Source: Caballeronia sp. dw_276
Lineage (GTDB): Bacteria; Pseudomonadota; Gammaproteobacteria; Burkholderiales; Burkholderiaceae
Assembly (NCBI RefSeq): GCF_018449635.1
Contig: NZ_JAAVUV010000020.1
Span: 1-64,000 of the forward strand
Length of the DNA: 64,000 bases
Direction of reading: 5' to 3'
Both the position numbers and the translations under genes were made by a program. The stretch's first letter is position 1. Each line of letters opens with the position of its first letter. Below are positions 1 to 8,910 of the stretch, one piece after another. The notes below the pieces were generated by a model. That model ran no database searches, was not told the origin of the DNA, and saw nothing but the letters and a program-made list of their open reading frames with translations.

Positions 1-307
1 GCGTTGGGGGGTCTCATCGAAATGCGCGCTCCTGATGTAGACTGCGGCGGATGCATCCGCCAGCGTGACTGCTCGTACTGATCAATTGCACAAAAATACT
101 CTGCTGCAGGTCATCCTCGTACGAAATTTACATTTCGTATATCTAATCATTTGCATCTTGTTAATGACGGCTTTGAACTAAGCGGACGGAGTATATCGAA
201 TGTCATTCTCCTCGCCCATGGAAGATGCAGCGTGCATGTGACCGATCGGCTTGTGCACATTAGTCGTCGCATCACGCGCCTCAATCTCACCCTCGATCGG
301 CTGACCC
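1..307. other. Left-edge non-coding stretch upstream of the PPTase gene
   Basis: No convincing coding sequence is seen here. Short open frames exist, but none has a recognisable motif or a ribosome site, and the one in phase with the downstream gene from base 200 hits a stop before base 308. The stretch presumably carries the promoter of the plus-strand phosphopantetheinyl transferase; I could not pick a good -35/-10 pair. It may also contain the end of a gene lying left of the window. Confidence 0.4.
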
Positions 308-982
308 ATGCCAATTCCACCTATCCTGATTACCAATCAAGGCCGCTGGCCGTCCGATGTCGAGTTGTGGCTCGTCAACGTGGACTTGCGCAAAAGCGAT
401 GCTGAAATCGGCGGCTTCCTCAGCGAGAATGAACACAAGCGGATGGCGCGTTTCGTGCGGCGCGACGACCGTGCTCGATTCAAGTTCGCGCGATCGACGT
501 TGCGCAAGATTCTCGGCCGTCGGTTGGCGTGCGATCCCGCGCGACTCGAGTTCGAGGTGGGCGCTTACGGACGACCATCCCTGATCGGCCATCCACGCGT
601 CTCCTTCAATGTGTCACATTCGGGCGAGCGTATATTGATCGGCGTATCGATGCACCGAACGGTCGGCGTGGATATCGAGGTAGAGAATGCGGCGCTCGAA
701 TGGCGGACTTTGTTAGACAGCGTATGCGTACCCGAGGAAGTACCGCACATATTGGATGCGGTCGACTTTTATAAATGCTGGACCGCCAAGGAGGCGTTAC
801 TGAAAGCGACGGGCCTGGGCATTGGTGTGGATAGCGGCTTGAAATCAATCGATCTCGCAAGCAGACGAATGCCAGCAGGGCTCAACTTCAATTGGTTAAA
901 CGAAATTGATGGATATGCGGCAGCTGTAGCGTTTGGCACAGATGCTGACATTAGCGCCGCGCCGGCCCGGGCGCTGCGCTAG
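308..982 (+). CDS. Sfp-type 4'-phosphopantetheinyl transferase
   Basis: A 224-residue protein of the Sfp/AcpT superfamily, which moves the phosphopantetheine arm of CoA onto the serine of carrier-protein domains. Family motifs are present in order: FNVSHSG (residues 100-106, CoA/substrate pocket), GVDIE (120-124, metal-binding Asp122 and Glu124) and WTAKEALLK (158-166, with Glu162). Length fits the Sfp class. The ATG at 308 is chosen because the motif spacing is normal from it; there is no strong Shine-Dalgarno. It faces the PKS-NRPS operon tail to tail, 47 bp from the free ACP gene. Its natural substrates are most likely the carrier domains of that cluster (two PKS ACPs, two PCPs and the free ACP), an inference from position. 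Class assignment is firm; pathway assignment is probable. Confidence 0.93.
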   Translation: MPIPPILITNQGRWPSDVELWLVNVDLRKSDAEIGGFLSENEHKRMARFVRRDDRARFKFARSTLRKILGRRLACDPARLEFEVGAYGRPSLIGHPRVSFNVSHSGERILIGVSMHRTVGVDIEVENAALEWRTLLDSVCVPEEVPHILDAVDFYKCWTAKEALLKATGLGIGVDSGLKSIDLASRRMPAGLNFNWLNEIDGYAAAVAFGTDADISAAPARALR

Positions 983-1029
983 TGCTGATCAACGATAAAT
1001 TTTTGGCTGCGACCGCTTCACGACGCTGT

Positions 1030-1317
1030 TCAAGCCTCTTCCTGCTCTGCAAGCAACTCTTCGCCGGAAGCTTCGTTCGAGTTTTTCGAGAGCAACTCCC
1101 TTATGAAGCTCGCAAGACTCGGCACGCATGGATATTCGAATACCACGACGGGATCGATGTCAACCTCGAAATGGTCGGCCAGCTTCCCCGTCAAAAGTAC
1201 CGCGCCGGCTGAATCGAGCCCCAAGTCCGCAAAAGGGGCCGATAACAGCACGTCTCGTGAAACCTTGTCGCCAAGTTCTCCTTCGAGATACGACACGATT
1301 ACGTTTTCAATGCTCAA
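1030..1317 (-). CDS. Free-standing acyl carrier protein, probable FAAL partner
   Basis: A 95-residue carrier protein with the LGLDS phosphopantetheine site at Ser36. The following helices, including the VVFEYP stretch near residues 58-63, resemble carrier proteins that receive acyl-adenylates from fatty acyl-AMP ligases rather than the FabF-type ACP of fatty acid synthesis. The acidic tail after residue 78 (rich in Glu) is unusual. Its start overlaps the methyltransferase gene by 11 bp, so translation is probably coupled. It is the last gene of the operon while the FAAL is the first. Likely role: it carries the activated fatty acid to the KS of the first PKS. An alternative role is holding an extender unit, since the first PKS module has no AT. 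Carrier function is firm; the partner is inferred. Confidence 0.9.
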   Translation of the reverse strand: MSIENVIVSYLEGELGDKVSRDVLLSAPFADLGLDSAGAVLLTGKLADHFEVDIDPVVVFEYPCVPSLASFIRELLSKNSNEASGEELLAEQEEA

Positions 1318-2257
1318 TTTGAGCTCCTTTGGTTGCGCGCACGATTACATAGGAATCGACGCCATAATGAAACCGCCACAGCCCGACGCCCGAGGCGCGG
1401 TCGGCAGTGCTTGCGTTGACCCTGATACCGCTGGATACCTCACCCCGGTATCGTCTTGTGATGTATTCACGCATTCCCGGAAATACGTTATCCGAAATAT
1501 CCTCAATTTCAATGTTGGAAAATCCAGCCTCGCGCAATAGCCGCTCGTATTCGGCCGCGTCATATACATTCTTGCCGGACCACCCGACCCTACGCCGGGT
1601 GAATGCTGCCCAAAGGGAGAATCTTGGCCGTTTTCCCGACTTTAGAATCATGTCGGCCATGACAAGACGTCCATTCGGCTTCAACACACGATAAGCCTCC
1701 CGGAAGTAATCGCTGCGCGTATTGAAGTGCATGGCGGATTGCAGCGCTATAACACGATCGAAGGATTCATCGGCCAGATCCAGCTGAACTGCGTCCCCTA
1801 CGATGCAACTCAAACGATCGCCCAGGCCGGCATGTCGGATTCGTGCCGTCGCGAACTCAACCTGGAACGGAGAGATATTCACGCCGACAATACGACCCAC
1901 CTTGAAATTCTGCGCCCAGAAAAGGTCTTGTTCACCGAATCCAAAGCCGACATCTAGTGTTGCCTCCGATTCATCAAGCGTGGCGACCTCGCCGACTTTA
2001 CGAGCAAGGTTTTCGCAGGCGCCTTCATACGTGGAATCTCCCTGCCAGTAACCGCAGTTTTGCCAAAGCGTAACGCTATTACCCGCGGACGCGGTTTTCC
2101 CGCTCTCCAGAATGTCGTATCCAAGATCCTCATAATAGAGCGCGGGACTCGATGAAAGAAACTGCCGAATGACGCGTCCAACCATTGAAAGGTTGGTCGC
2201 CTTGACAATCATCGACAGTATTCCTGACGAACGTGCGTCAGGTGTAACGTCATTCAT
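1307..2257 (-). CDS. SAM-dependent methyltransferase (class I)
   Basis: A 316-residue class I methyltransferase. The SAM-binding motif I reads LDVGFGFGEQD near residues 101-111, followed by the acidic-loop region GVNISPFQ and the motif near YRVLKPNGRLVMADM. The overall pattern resembles small-molecule O-/N-methyltransferases of the sarcosine/tocopherol/rifamycin-tailoring type. The first 60 residues have no recognised domain. The ATG overlaps the stop codon of the NRPS gene (ATGA), and its own 3' end overlaps the ACP gene, so it is translationally coupled inside the operon. It is probably a tailoring enzyme acting on the released or carrier-bound product. It is distinct from the two methyltransferase domains embedded in the megasynthases, so the pathway has three methylation functions. 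The substrate cannot be read from sequence. Confidence 0.88.
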   Translation of the reverse strand: MNDVTPDARSSGILSMIVKATNLSMVGRVIRQFLSSSPALYYEDLGYDILESGKTASAGNSVTLWQNCGYWQGDSTYEGACENLARKVGEVATLDESEATLDVGFGFGEQDLFWAQNFKVGRIVGVNISPFQVEFATARIRHAGLGDRLSCIVGDAVQLDLADESFDRVIALQSAMHFNTRSDYFREAYRVLKPNGRLVMADMILKSGKRPRFSLWAAFTRRRVGWSGKNVYDAAEYERLLREAGFSNIEIEDISDNVFPGMREYITRRYRGEVSSGIRVNASTADRASGVGLWRFHYGVDSYVIVRATKGAQIEH

Positions 2258-5200
2258 ACTGCCTCCAGTTTTTCAACGGTTTCTATCCCTACAAAATTCC
2301 GGATCGCACGCGCGACCTGAGTTGCTGCGTTTCCTTGCATGATGGTGAAATGGTCCGCATCGATCTCCACGCGAACGCCTTCCTTCAGATAAGCACCACC
2401 TTCTACAACTCCTTCCACACGCGAACGCTCGTTTTGAATAGCCTTGATGTAAAGGCCTCGAGAAGGCGCTGCGGTCGGACGGTAGCCCTTCAACAATTGA
2501 ATCCGCTCTTCAAGGTAGTCATCTGTGTGGCGGGCGCCCTCGATATCTGCTTTGAAGTCGTCGATCTTCAGGTTGTCGTTGCAGAAATAGCTGTCGATCA
2601 AAACAAGATTCGGACATATTTCCTCCCGCCTGAATAGCGACTCGCTAATCGCAAGCGCCAGGTTCCCGCCGAGCGACCAGCCGACAATCGCGCTGGCGCT
2701 TGACGCATCGCGTCGCCAGTCCTCGAACTGCTCGTCGAGGATCCGGTCGAAATTCCCATCGCGATACGCTTGCTCCGGAGCCCTCAATACCTTTATGGAG
2801 CATGTCGAAGTCAATCCCTGAATTACTTCGTCATAGATTCTGGGTGTGGTCGCAAAGGGGACGACGAACAAAAGTACTGGAGCGTTCTGACGCATGGCGA
2901 TAGGCTGTACAACCACCGAGCCGTGGAAATTCGTCCCAAGCGCAAGGAATTCACCCGGCGTCATATCGACCTTTACTGCTGCTACTGGCGTGTTACTGCC
3001 GAGCGCCGCGTTCGCGCGCCTCAAAAATCGCAGAAGCGAAATGGAATCGATACCGAGTTCATAAAAGCTTTTGTCCAGATCCAATGGATGTTCGTCAAAC
3101 ATCGTAGCCCAGAGATTTCTTAGCTTGACCTCATCCTCGTACGAAGAAGCGATGTCCTGCCGCCGTGGCGTAGTCAATGACCGCGCTTGCTGCACGATTC
3201 GAACCTCGAACTTGTTGCTGTCCAACCCTGCCTTGTCCAGCGCCGTGGCGACGTTCAATACCATTTGGCGTTCGGAAGACCTCCAGATCGGCTGGGCAGA
3301 CGGCTGCCGCAAGCTGATCGGGTCACGAGACGCAGCCAACACATGGATTGCGGTGCCACGCAGTAGCGATTCCTGCTCGTGGATCACAAAGAACCCTTGG
3401 CGCACAAGCATGCTTGTGATCTCTGCGAGGCGCCCCCCGATATCGTGGACCTCGATATACAGATTGCGAATCTTCTCCCAGTCGTCTGCATCGATTCCAG
3501 CAAGAACGTCCATTTCGGCTTTTTCTACATCGATCTTAAGCAGGTCGATTGTCGATATATCAAGCCGACGGATTTCAGCGGACAAGGTTGTAGTCTCGAC
3601 TTCGACGGTACGCGTAGAAAGCCTGTCGGCAATCAGATCGCTCATGTTGACCCCGTCGTTTTCTGCGCTCACATCCTGCTGATTGACAAGCGCTTGAGCG
3701 GTAACCTCGATGTCGTCGACGTCAGCGTACAACCCAGATATAAGCGTATTGTTTTCGTAGAAGACAAAGTCGGCCTTCCCGATCGACCTGGACAACGCCT
3801 TTTCAACTACGTCGGCTGGCACCAGATGTGCACGCATGTTGTGTCGCAGGGCGGATGCGATTTCCGCCATTGGTTCGTACACAAAGAACCGCATGTCAGG
3901 GTGTTCATCGAACAGCGAAAGCGTGAACAACCCGATGTTGCCACCCACGTCGAAGACCGTTGCTTGCGAGGGCAATGCGAGAGCCAGTCGCTTGAAATAA
4001 GAGTCCTCGAAAATTTCCTGAAAATTGAAATCGGCTTCCGTCCTGTTGATGACCGAAATGACCAGATCGTTCGAAAGACGATGAGTCTTCAACTCAGGGT
4101 GGCGCGTGAAATAAGCGAGCTGTGGAACCGCGTCCACTGTCGGCGTCAGTTCGAGACAAGGCTTGGAAGCACCGTCCTGCGTCGCATCACGTGCCCGCTC
4201 AACGCCGTAAACCATACTTGCCGTTGCCAATGCACGGCGCACGTCGTCTTGGGGTGTCACGCACTCAAGTACGCACGCTTCCTCGCTCCGAACCAATTTC
4301 CCTATGATTTCGCCGTATGCCTGACGGATAGCCACGACCTGTTCCGCCGTAACCACAGCAGAATTGAAATCCAGCCGAAGACGCAATTCCTTGCTTTTCG
4401 GATGAATGCTGAAACTGCTGACAAAGTCGAAGTCCGTAAACTCATGTGGCTCCACGTCTTCCACGAGAGAGGCATCAGCTTCGCCCTCGTCGTACACATG
4501 AAAGCTCGTAAAGTTGAAGACGGTATCGAACAGCTTCCCGCGCTTCGCATCTCTAGTAATGGAGTGCAACGGGTAACGGCGGTAAGGAAGATTCTTAACC
4601 TCTTGCGATGCGGCCTTGCGCGCTACGTCCGCGGCAGAGCATGCCGGGAAATCAAGAACGATCGGCAAGGTGTTAAGGTGAAGCCCAAGGACGCTCTCAT
4701 AGTTCTCGAATTCCGGCCGGCCGTCGACGACATAACCGGTCAGTATCCGCTCCTGGTTGAACAGGCGAGCGAGCGCATACCCGTGCATCGTCATGAGAAT
4801 TGACTTGAGCGGAGCGCCGATGCGCCTTGCTGCATGGACCAGAGACGCGTGCTCCGTGCGCGAAATCTGCACGATCTCATGCGCCACGTTGTCTTGGGAG
4901 ACAGAGCCATTCTGGCTGGCTGGTCCTTTGAGGAGACACGGCGACACGCCGTCCAGCGTATTTGCCCAATAGGCCGCGGACTCTGGTGACCGGGACTCGG
5001 CACGTTCCAATGCGACGTAATCCGCAAATCGATATTTCGACGATGCGCCGTGGACCAGGCGCCCATGCGAAACCGATCGAAACAATTGCACGATAAGCGA
5101 GGCCACACTCCATCCGTCAAGGATCATGTGATGAAAGCAAACTACCAGCGTCGCCTTCCGACTGTTCTGAACAAGGCGAAACAGGATGAGCGGATCATCG

Positions 5201-8200
5201 ACGGTGTTGAACTGATGTCGCTTGAGCCTTCTGACCATCCGGTCGACGGAGGCATCGAAATCCTCTGCATCTCCCAGCGTCGTAACCGAAAAATCGACAT
5301 CGGAGTGACGCACGATACCCTGTGCCAATTCGCCGTGGTCCCGCTCGAAGACTCGGGTTCGGAGAACGGCATGTTCACTCGTCATCGAAAGTATCATCGC
5401 CCGAAACAGGGTGGGATCCACGGGGCGCGCGACACGAACTACGAATACATCACGATAAACCGCTGCGTTCTGGTTCAGAAGCGATTGGGCATACATGACC
5501 TCCTGGAGCGTCGTTAGCGGATAAAGATCCTCCAGGCTCTTCTCTTCTGCAGTCAACGGTTGATCGGCCAGCTCGAAGACACCAACCGGCGTACCGGTGA
5601 GGCCGCTTCCAGTTCCCGCGCCGCCGACTTCACGGATACGTGCGTCGAGCCGTTCGAGCGTTTGGGACACGTACAGATCGTGGATGGTTAAGTCGATGCC
5701 TTGCTTTCTCAGCAATCCAAGTAGCCGGAGTGCCTTAATAGAATCGCCCCCTTCCAAAAAGAAGTTGGAATCGCCTCGCGACGCCGATGGTGCGCCCAAA
5801 ACACCTGTCCAACTGGAAGTCAACCTTTTATCGAACAACGATCCGGACCGAATCTTTTCCTCTTCTCCATGCTCACCCGCTCTTGTCCGGTCGTAATGCG
5901 CGAGCAGTTCGTTGCGCGCAAGTTTCCCATTTTCCGTTGTCGGAAATTCGCTAACAAAGCAAATGCGCGAAGGGCGCATGTGAGACGGAAGAATTGCTTC
6001 CGCGGCGGCACGAATATCTTGTGCCGCGGTAGCTTCGTCAGTGTCCTCCGATTCTCGAACGACGAATGACACAAGCGTCGACGCACCGCCCGTAGATGGG
6101 AGTAGTGTTCGGGCGCTACGCACCTGCGGCAGTTGCTCCAGACAAGCGTCGATCTCGCCGAGCTCGACCCTTTGTCCACGGATCTTCACCTGATGATCAT
6201 CACGGCCGAGGTATTCGATGTCTCCATCGTGGTTCCAACGTGCCAGATCTCCGGTCTTGTAAAGCCGCCGTGTCTCCCCGCCATATTCACGAATGGCCAC
6301 ATGCAAGAAGCGCTCTCTGTTCAGCTCATCACGCTTGTGATAACCGGAAGTGAGTTGGATGCCCTCAATATAAAGATCGCCGACTGATCCAACGGGAACC
6401 AAACGTCCGTCGTTTCCGAGAATATGAAGTCGCGTGTTGCCGACGGGCCGACCGATCGGAATGATGGATCGCTGCGCATCCCGCGGTTGGCATTCGAAGT
6501 AGCTTACGTCGATAGCAGCTTCGGTTGGCCCATAGAGGTTATGAAGGCCGACGTTCGGATAAGACTGGAAAAACTTCCTGACATGGGCGGGCTGCAACGC
6601 CTCACCACTACAGAAGACCGAAACAAGGTCCGTCTGCTGCGCAATGTCAATATATTCGAGGTATGCATCGAGCATGGATGGCACGAAATGCAGCCGCGTC
6701 ACCTGCTGTTCGATTATCAATCTTTGCAGATAATCCGGATCCCTGTGGCCATTCGGCACGGCGATCACCAGGGTCGCCCCGAACATCAGGGGCCAGAAAA
6801 ACTCCCACATCGAAACGTCGAAGGTGTACGGCGTTTTCTGAAGCACCCGATCGGCAAGACCAAGGTCGTATGCCGATTGCATCCACATCAAACGATTCAA
6901 CAGCGCGTCATGCTGGATGACCACGCCCTTGGGCTGCCCGGTGGAACCCGAGGTGTACAGCATGTACGCTGCCCCGGTGGCCGTCGCCTTGTTGAACAGC
7001 TTGACTCCATGGGCATCGTTCGCAAGTGCTCGTCGATTGACGACAAGGGACCGATGGGCCGGGAAAGCGTGCAGATCTCCGAACAGCCCGGACGTCAGGA
7101 CCAGCACTGGCTCGGCGTCGGCGATCATTGCGTCGATCCGCGCGCTCGGATAAGACGGATCCAGCGGAATGAACGCTGCGCCAGCCCGCATGACCGCCAG
7201 CATTGAAAGGACCATCTCCGGGGATCGGTCAAAGCACAAGGCGACGAAATTTCCCGGTCCAACGCCACGCTCCGACAGAGTAAGCGCAAGGGCGGCCGTC
7301 TCCGCTTCGAGGGAAGCATAAGATATCGACACACCATCGAACCATAGCGCCGCCGCGCTTCCACGGGACGCGCACTGGGCGAGGATCGAATCGAGAATTG
7401 TACTGTCGTCCGAATAGTGAACGGCGGTGTCGTTCGCTGACTTGATCAGCGCGACGTCGGCCGAACAAAGGCTGGGTAACGCGGCAAGTTCTGTGGCGGT
7501 GTCCGAGACGATCGCCTCCAGTGTTTCGAGGAAAAGCGCGTGCCAGTCTTCAAGATGCTGCGCGTAACCGCTTTGGCATGTCCAGTTCGCGGCGTATGCC
7601 CCGTTCAGCTCTGACACAGTGAGCATCAATGGACAAAAGCCGCCAACTTGCTCCAGCCGCCCCATCTCGCCCAGATCTTCGGCGGCCTCTTCAGGCAGCG
7701 AGTTCCAATTCACGAATACCGGAAACTCTCGTCCCGCAGCTTCCGGGAACCTCTCCCGAACGATCGACAGAATTTTCGAATAGGATATCTGGTCATTATC
7801 CAAAGCCTCGACGACACCGCCTTTCAATGTACCAAGGAGATCGGCCACGCTCTTGATTGACCCGAGATCCAGCAGGACGGGGAGCGGATTCACAAAATAG
7901 CCCACTGCATCGCGCTCATCTTCATCGCGTCCGAATGTGGGCATGCACACGGCAAGACTGCTCTTTCCTGTTATGCGCGCAAGCAGATGAAAGACGCTTG
8001 CAAGGACCACGACGAATGGAGAGACCGTGGCCTGTCTAGCCGCGTTCAGAATGCGCGTTCGCATTTCCGAAGGAATCTGAAATTCAATTGAGCGAGGTTC
8101 CGCGGCGCCGTCACGCTGTTCTGCCGCATGCGAGGGAAGCGAGAGCGGTTCGTATCCATGGGCCAGCTTGCTTCGCCAATGCTCCATCTGAGCAGTTGGG

Positions 8201-8910
8201 GGCGCTTGCAGAAATTGACGCGCGACATGTTCTAGAAATCCATCGCTTCCGCACGTAAGAACATTTTTTCCGTTGCCCGACATCAACCGCTCGAGCGAAC
8301 GCACGATTATCCCCAACGACCAAAAATCGACATTCAAATGGTGTAAGACAAGAACACACACGCGGAGCGCATCGCCGCCGCTTTCCGGGCACTCATAGAG
8401 CGCTGTCCGGATCAACGCAGATCCATCCATCGTAAATGCAATGCGCTTGAACGCAGAGAGCGCTTCGTCGCAGTCGGGCCGGCTGGCGAAGCGCATCACG
8501 TCGAGCGGGATATCGATCTCTGAGGCGACGCGCTGGTACGCATGATCGCCTTTGATCTTATATATTCGCTTCAGCGACGGATGCCACGCGCAAAGCGTGG
8601 TCAACAGTTCGGATAGTTCGCCCGACCCGATATGCGACGGAACATCCAGAGCAACTGCAATGTTGTACGCAGTGTCAGCCGGATGAAGCATCTGGTGGAG
8701 GATCAGCGCCCTTTGATTTTCGGTGACCGCGTTCCATCCACCCTCGGCCTTCTCCTTTGTCAGGGCGTCCAGGATTTCAGTTTTGCACGCCCGTATTTCC
8801 TCGATCTGATCAGTTGACTGATCGCCGGCACGCATCCGATAGCGAACATTGCCATCGTCGATCCAAAGCATCACGCCGCGGTAGAGATAGTCCGCAATCA
8901 GGGTATTCAT
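2254..8910 (-). CDS. NRPS: docking-C-A(Ser)-PCP-C-FkbM MT-PCP-TE
   Basis: A 2218-residue non-ribosomal peptide synthetase (numbering from the ATG at 8910; a TTG lies one codon upstream). The order is: TubC-like docking segment (1-50); C1 (about 60-485, HHxxxD with His190, His191, Asp195); A domain (about 500-1000: SGSTGQPKG core at 654, NLYGPTE at 791, YKTGDLARW, GRDDHQVKIRGQ); PCP1 (GGDS, Ser1057); C2 (about 1125-1540, canonical HHMILDG); FkbM-type methyltransferase (about 1600-1860: FDVGGNIG, LLKIDVEKAE); PCP2 (GIDS, Ser1956); and thioesterase (GWSLGG Ser2079, Asp2106, His2187). The ten specificity residues read D-V-W-H-F-S-L-I-D-K, the serine code with one conservative change. The second module has no A domain: the FkbM domain sits where one would be. 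The gene begins at the PKS stop (TGATG), so translation is coupled. It likely adds Ser to the acyl-polyketide, methylates and releases it. The role of C2 is open. Confidence 0.95.
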   Translation of the reverse strand: MNTLIADYLYRGVMLWIDDGNVRYRMRAGDQSTDQIEEIRACKTEILDALTKEKAEGGWNAVTENQRALILHQMLHPADTAYNIAVALDVPSHIGSGELSELLTTLCAWHPSLKRIYKIKGDHAYQRVASEIDIPLDVMRFASRPDCDEALSAFKRIAFTMDGSALIRTALYECPESGGDALRVCVLVLHHLNVDFWSLGIIVRSLERLMSGNGKNVLTCGSDGFLEHVARQFLQAPPTAQMEHWRSKLAHGYEPLSLPSHAAEQRDGAAEPRSIEFQIPSEMRTRILNAARQATVSPFVVVLASVFHLLARITGKSSLAVCMPTFGRDEDERDAVGYFVNPLPVLLDLGSIKSVADLLGTLKGGVVEALDNDQISYSKILSIVRERFPEAAGREFPVFVNWNSLPEEAAEDLGEMGRLEQVGGFCPLMLTVSELNGAYAANWTCQSGYAQHLEDWHALFLETLEAIVSDTATELAALPSLCSADVALIKSANDTAVHYSDDSTILDSILAQCASRGSAAALWFDGVSISYASLEAETAALALTLSERGVGPGNFVALCFDRSPEMVLSMLAVMRAGAAFIPLDPSYPSARIDAMIADAEPVLVLTSGLFGDLHAFPAHRSLVVNRRALANDAHGVKLFNKATATGAAYMLYTSGSTGQPKGVVIQHDALLNRLMWMQSAYDLGLADRVLQKTPYTFDVSMWEFFWPLMFGATLVIAVPNGHRDPDYLQRLIIEQQVTRLHFVPSMLDAYLEYIDIAQQTDLVSVFCSGEALQPAHVRKFFQSYPNVGLHNLYGPTEAAIDVSYFECQPRDAQRSIIPIGRPVGNTRLHILGNDGRLVPVGSVGDLYIEGIQLTSGYHKRDELNRERFLHVAIREYGGETRRLYKTGDLARWNHDGDIEYLGRDDHQVKIRGQRVELGEIDACLEQLPQVRSARTLLPSTGGASTLVSFVVRESEDTDEATAAQDIRAAAEAILPSHMRPSRICFVSEFPTTENGKLARNELLAHYDRTRAGEHGEEEKIRSGSLFDKRLTSSWTGVLGAPSASRGDSNFFLEGGDSIKALRLLGLLRKQGIDLTIHDLYVSQTLERLDARIREVGGAGTGSGLTGTPVGVFELADQPLTAEEKSLEDLYPLTTLQEVMYAQSLLNQNAAVYRDVFVVRVARPVDPTLFRAMILSMTSEHAVLRTRVFERDHGELAQGIVRHSDVDFSVTTLGDAEDFDASVDRMVRRLKRHQFNTVDDPLILFRLVQNSRKATLVVCFHHMILDGWSVASLIVQLFRSVSHGRLVHGASSKYRFADYVALERAESRSPESAAYWANTLDGVSPCLLKGPASQNGSVSQDNVAHEIVQISRTEHASLVHAARRIGAPLKSILMTMHGYALARLFNQERILTGYVVDGRPEFENYESVLGLHLNTLPIVLDFPACSAADVARKAASQEVKNLPYRRYPLHSITRDAKRGKLFDTVFNFTSFHVYDEGEADASLVEDVEPHEFTDFDFVSSFSIHPKSKELRLRLDFNSAVVTAEQVVAIRQAYGEIIGKLVRSEEACVLECVTPQDDVRRALATASMVYGVERARDATQDGASKPCLELTPTVDAVPQLAYFTRHPELKTHRLSNDLVISVINRTEADFNFQEIFEDSYFKRLALALPSQATVFDVGGNIGLFTLSLFDEHPDMRFFVYEPMAEIASALRHNMRAHLVPADVVEKALSRSIGKADFVFYENNTLISGLYADVDDIEVTAQALVNQQDVSAENDGVNMSDLIADRLSTRTVEVETTTLSAEIRRLDISTIDLLKIDVEKAEMDVLAGIDADDWEKIRNLYIEVHDIGGRLAEITSMLVRQGFFVIHEQESLLRGTAIHVLAASRDPISLRQPSAQPIWRSSERQMVLNVATALDKAGLDSNKFEVRIVQQARSLTTPRRQDIASSYEDEVKLRNLWATMFDEHPLDLDKSFYELGIDSISLLRFLRRANAALGSNTPVAAVKVDMTPGEFLALGTNFHGSVVVQPIAMRQNAPVLLFVVPFATTPRIYDEVIQGLTSTCSIKVLRAPEQAYRDGNFDRILDEQFEDWRRDASSASAIVGWSLGGNLALAISESLFRREEICPNLVLIDSYFCNDNLKIDDFKADIEGARHTDDYLEERIQLLKGYRPTAAPSRGLYIKAIQNERSRVEGVVEGGAYLKEGVRVEIDADHFTIMQGNAATQVARAIRNFVGIETVEKLEAV

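Noticed and set aside
3379-4803. 474-codon plus-strand frame opposite the NRPS
   Set aside because: It lies fully inside a well-supported NRPS gene, has no domain, no ribosome site and an arginine/histidine-rich shadow composition.
8310-8350. C1 condensation motif ends in Phe instead of Gly (HHLNVDF)
   Set aside because: The catalytic His and Asp are kept, and Phe here is a familiar variant in C domains that follow PKS modules, so not evidence of inactivity.
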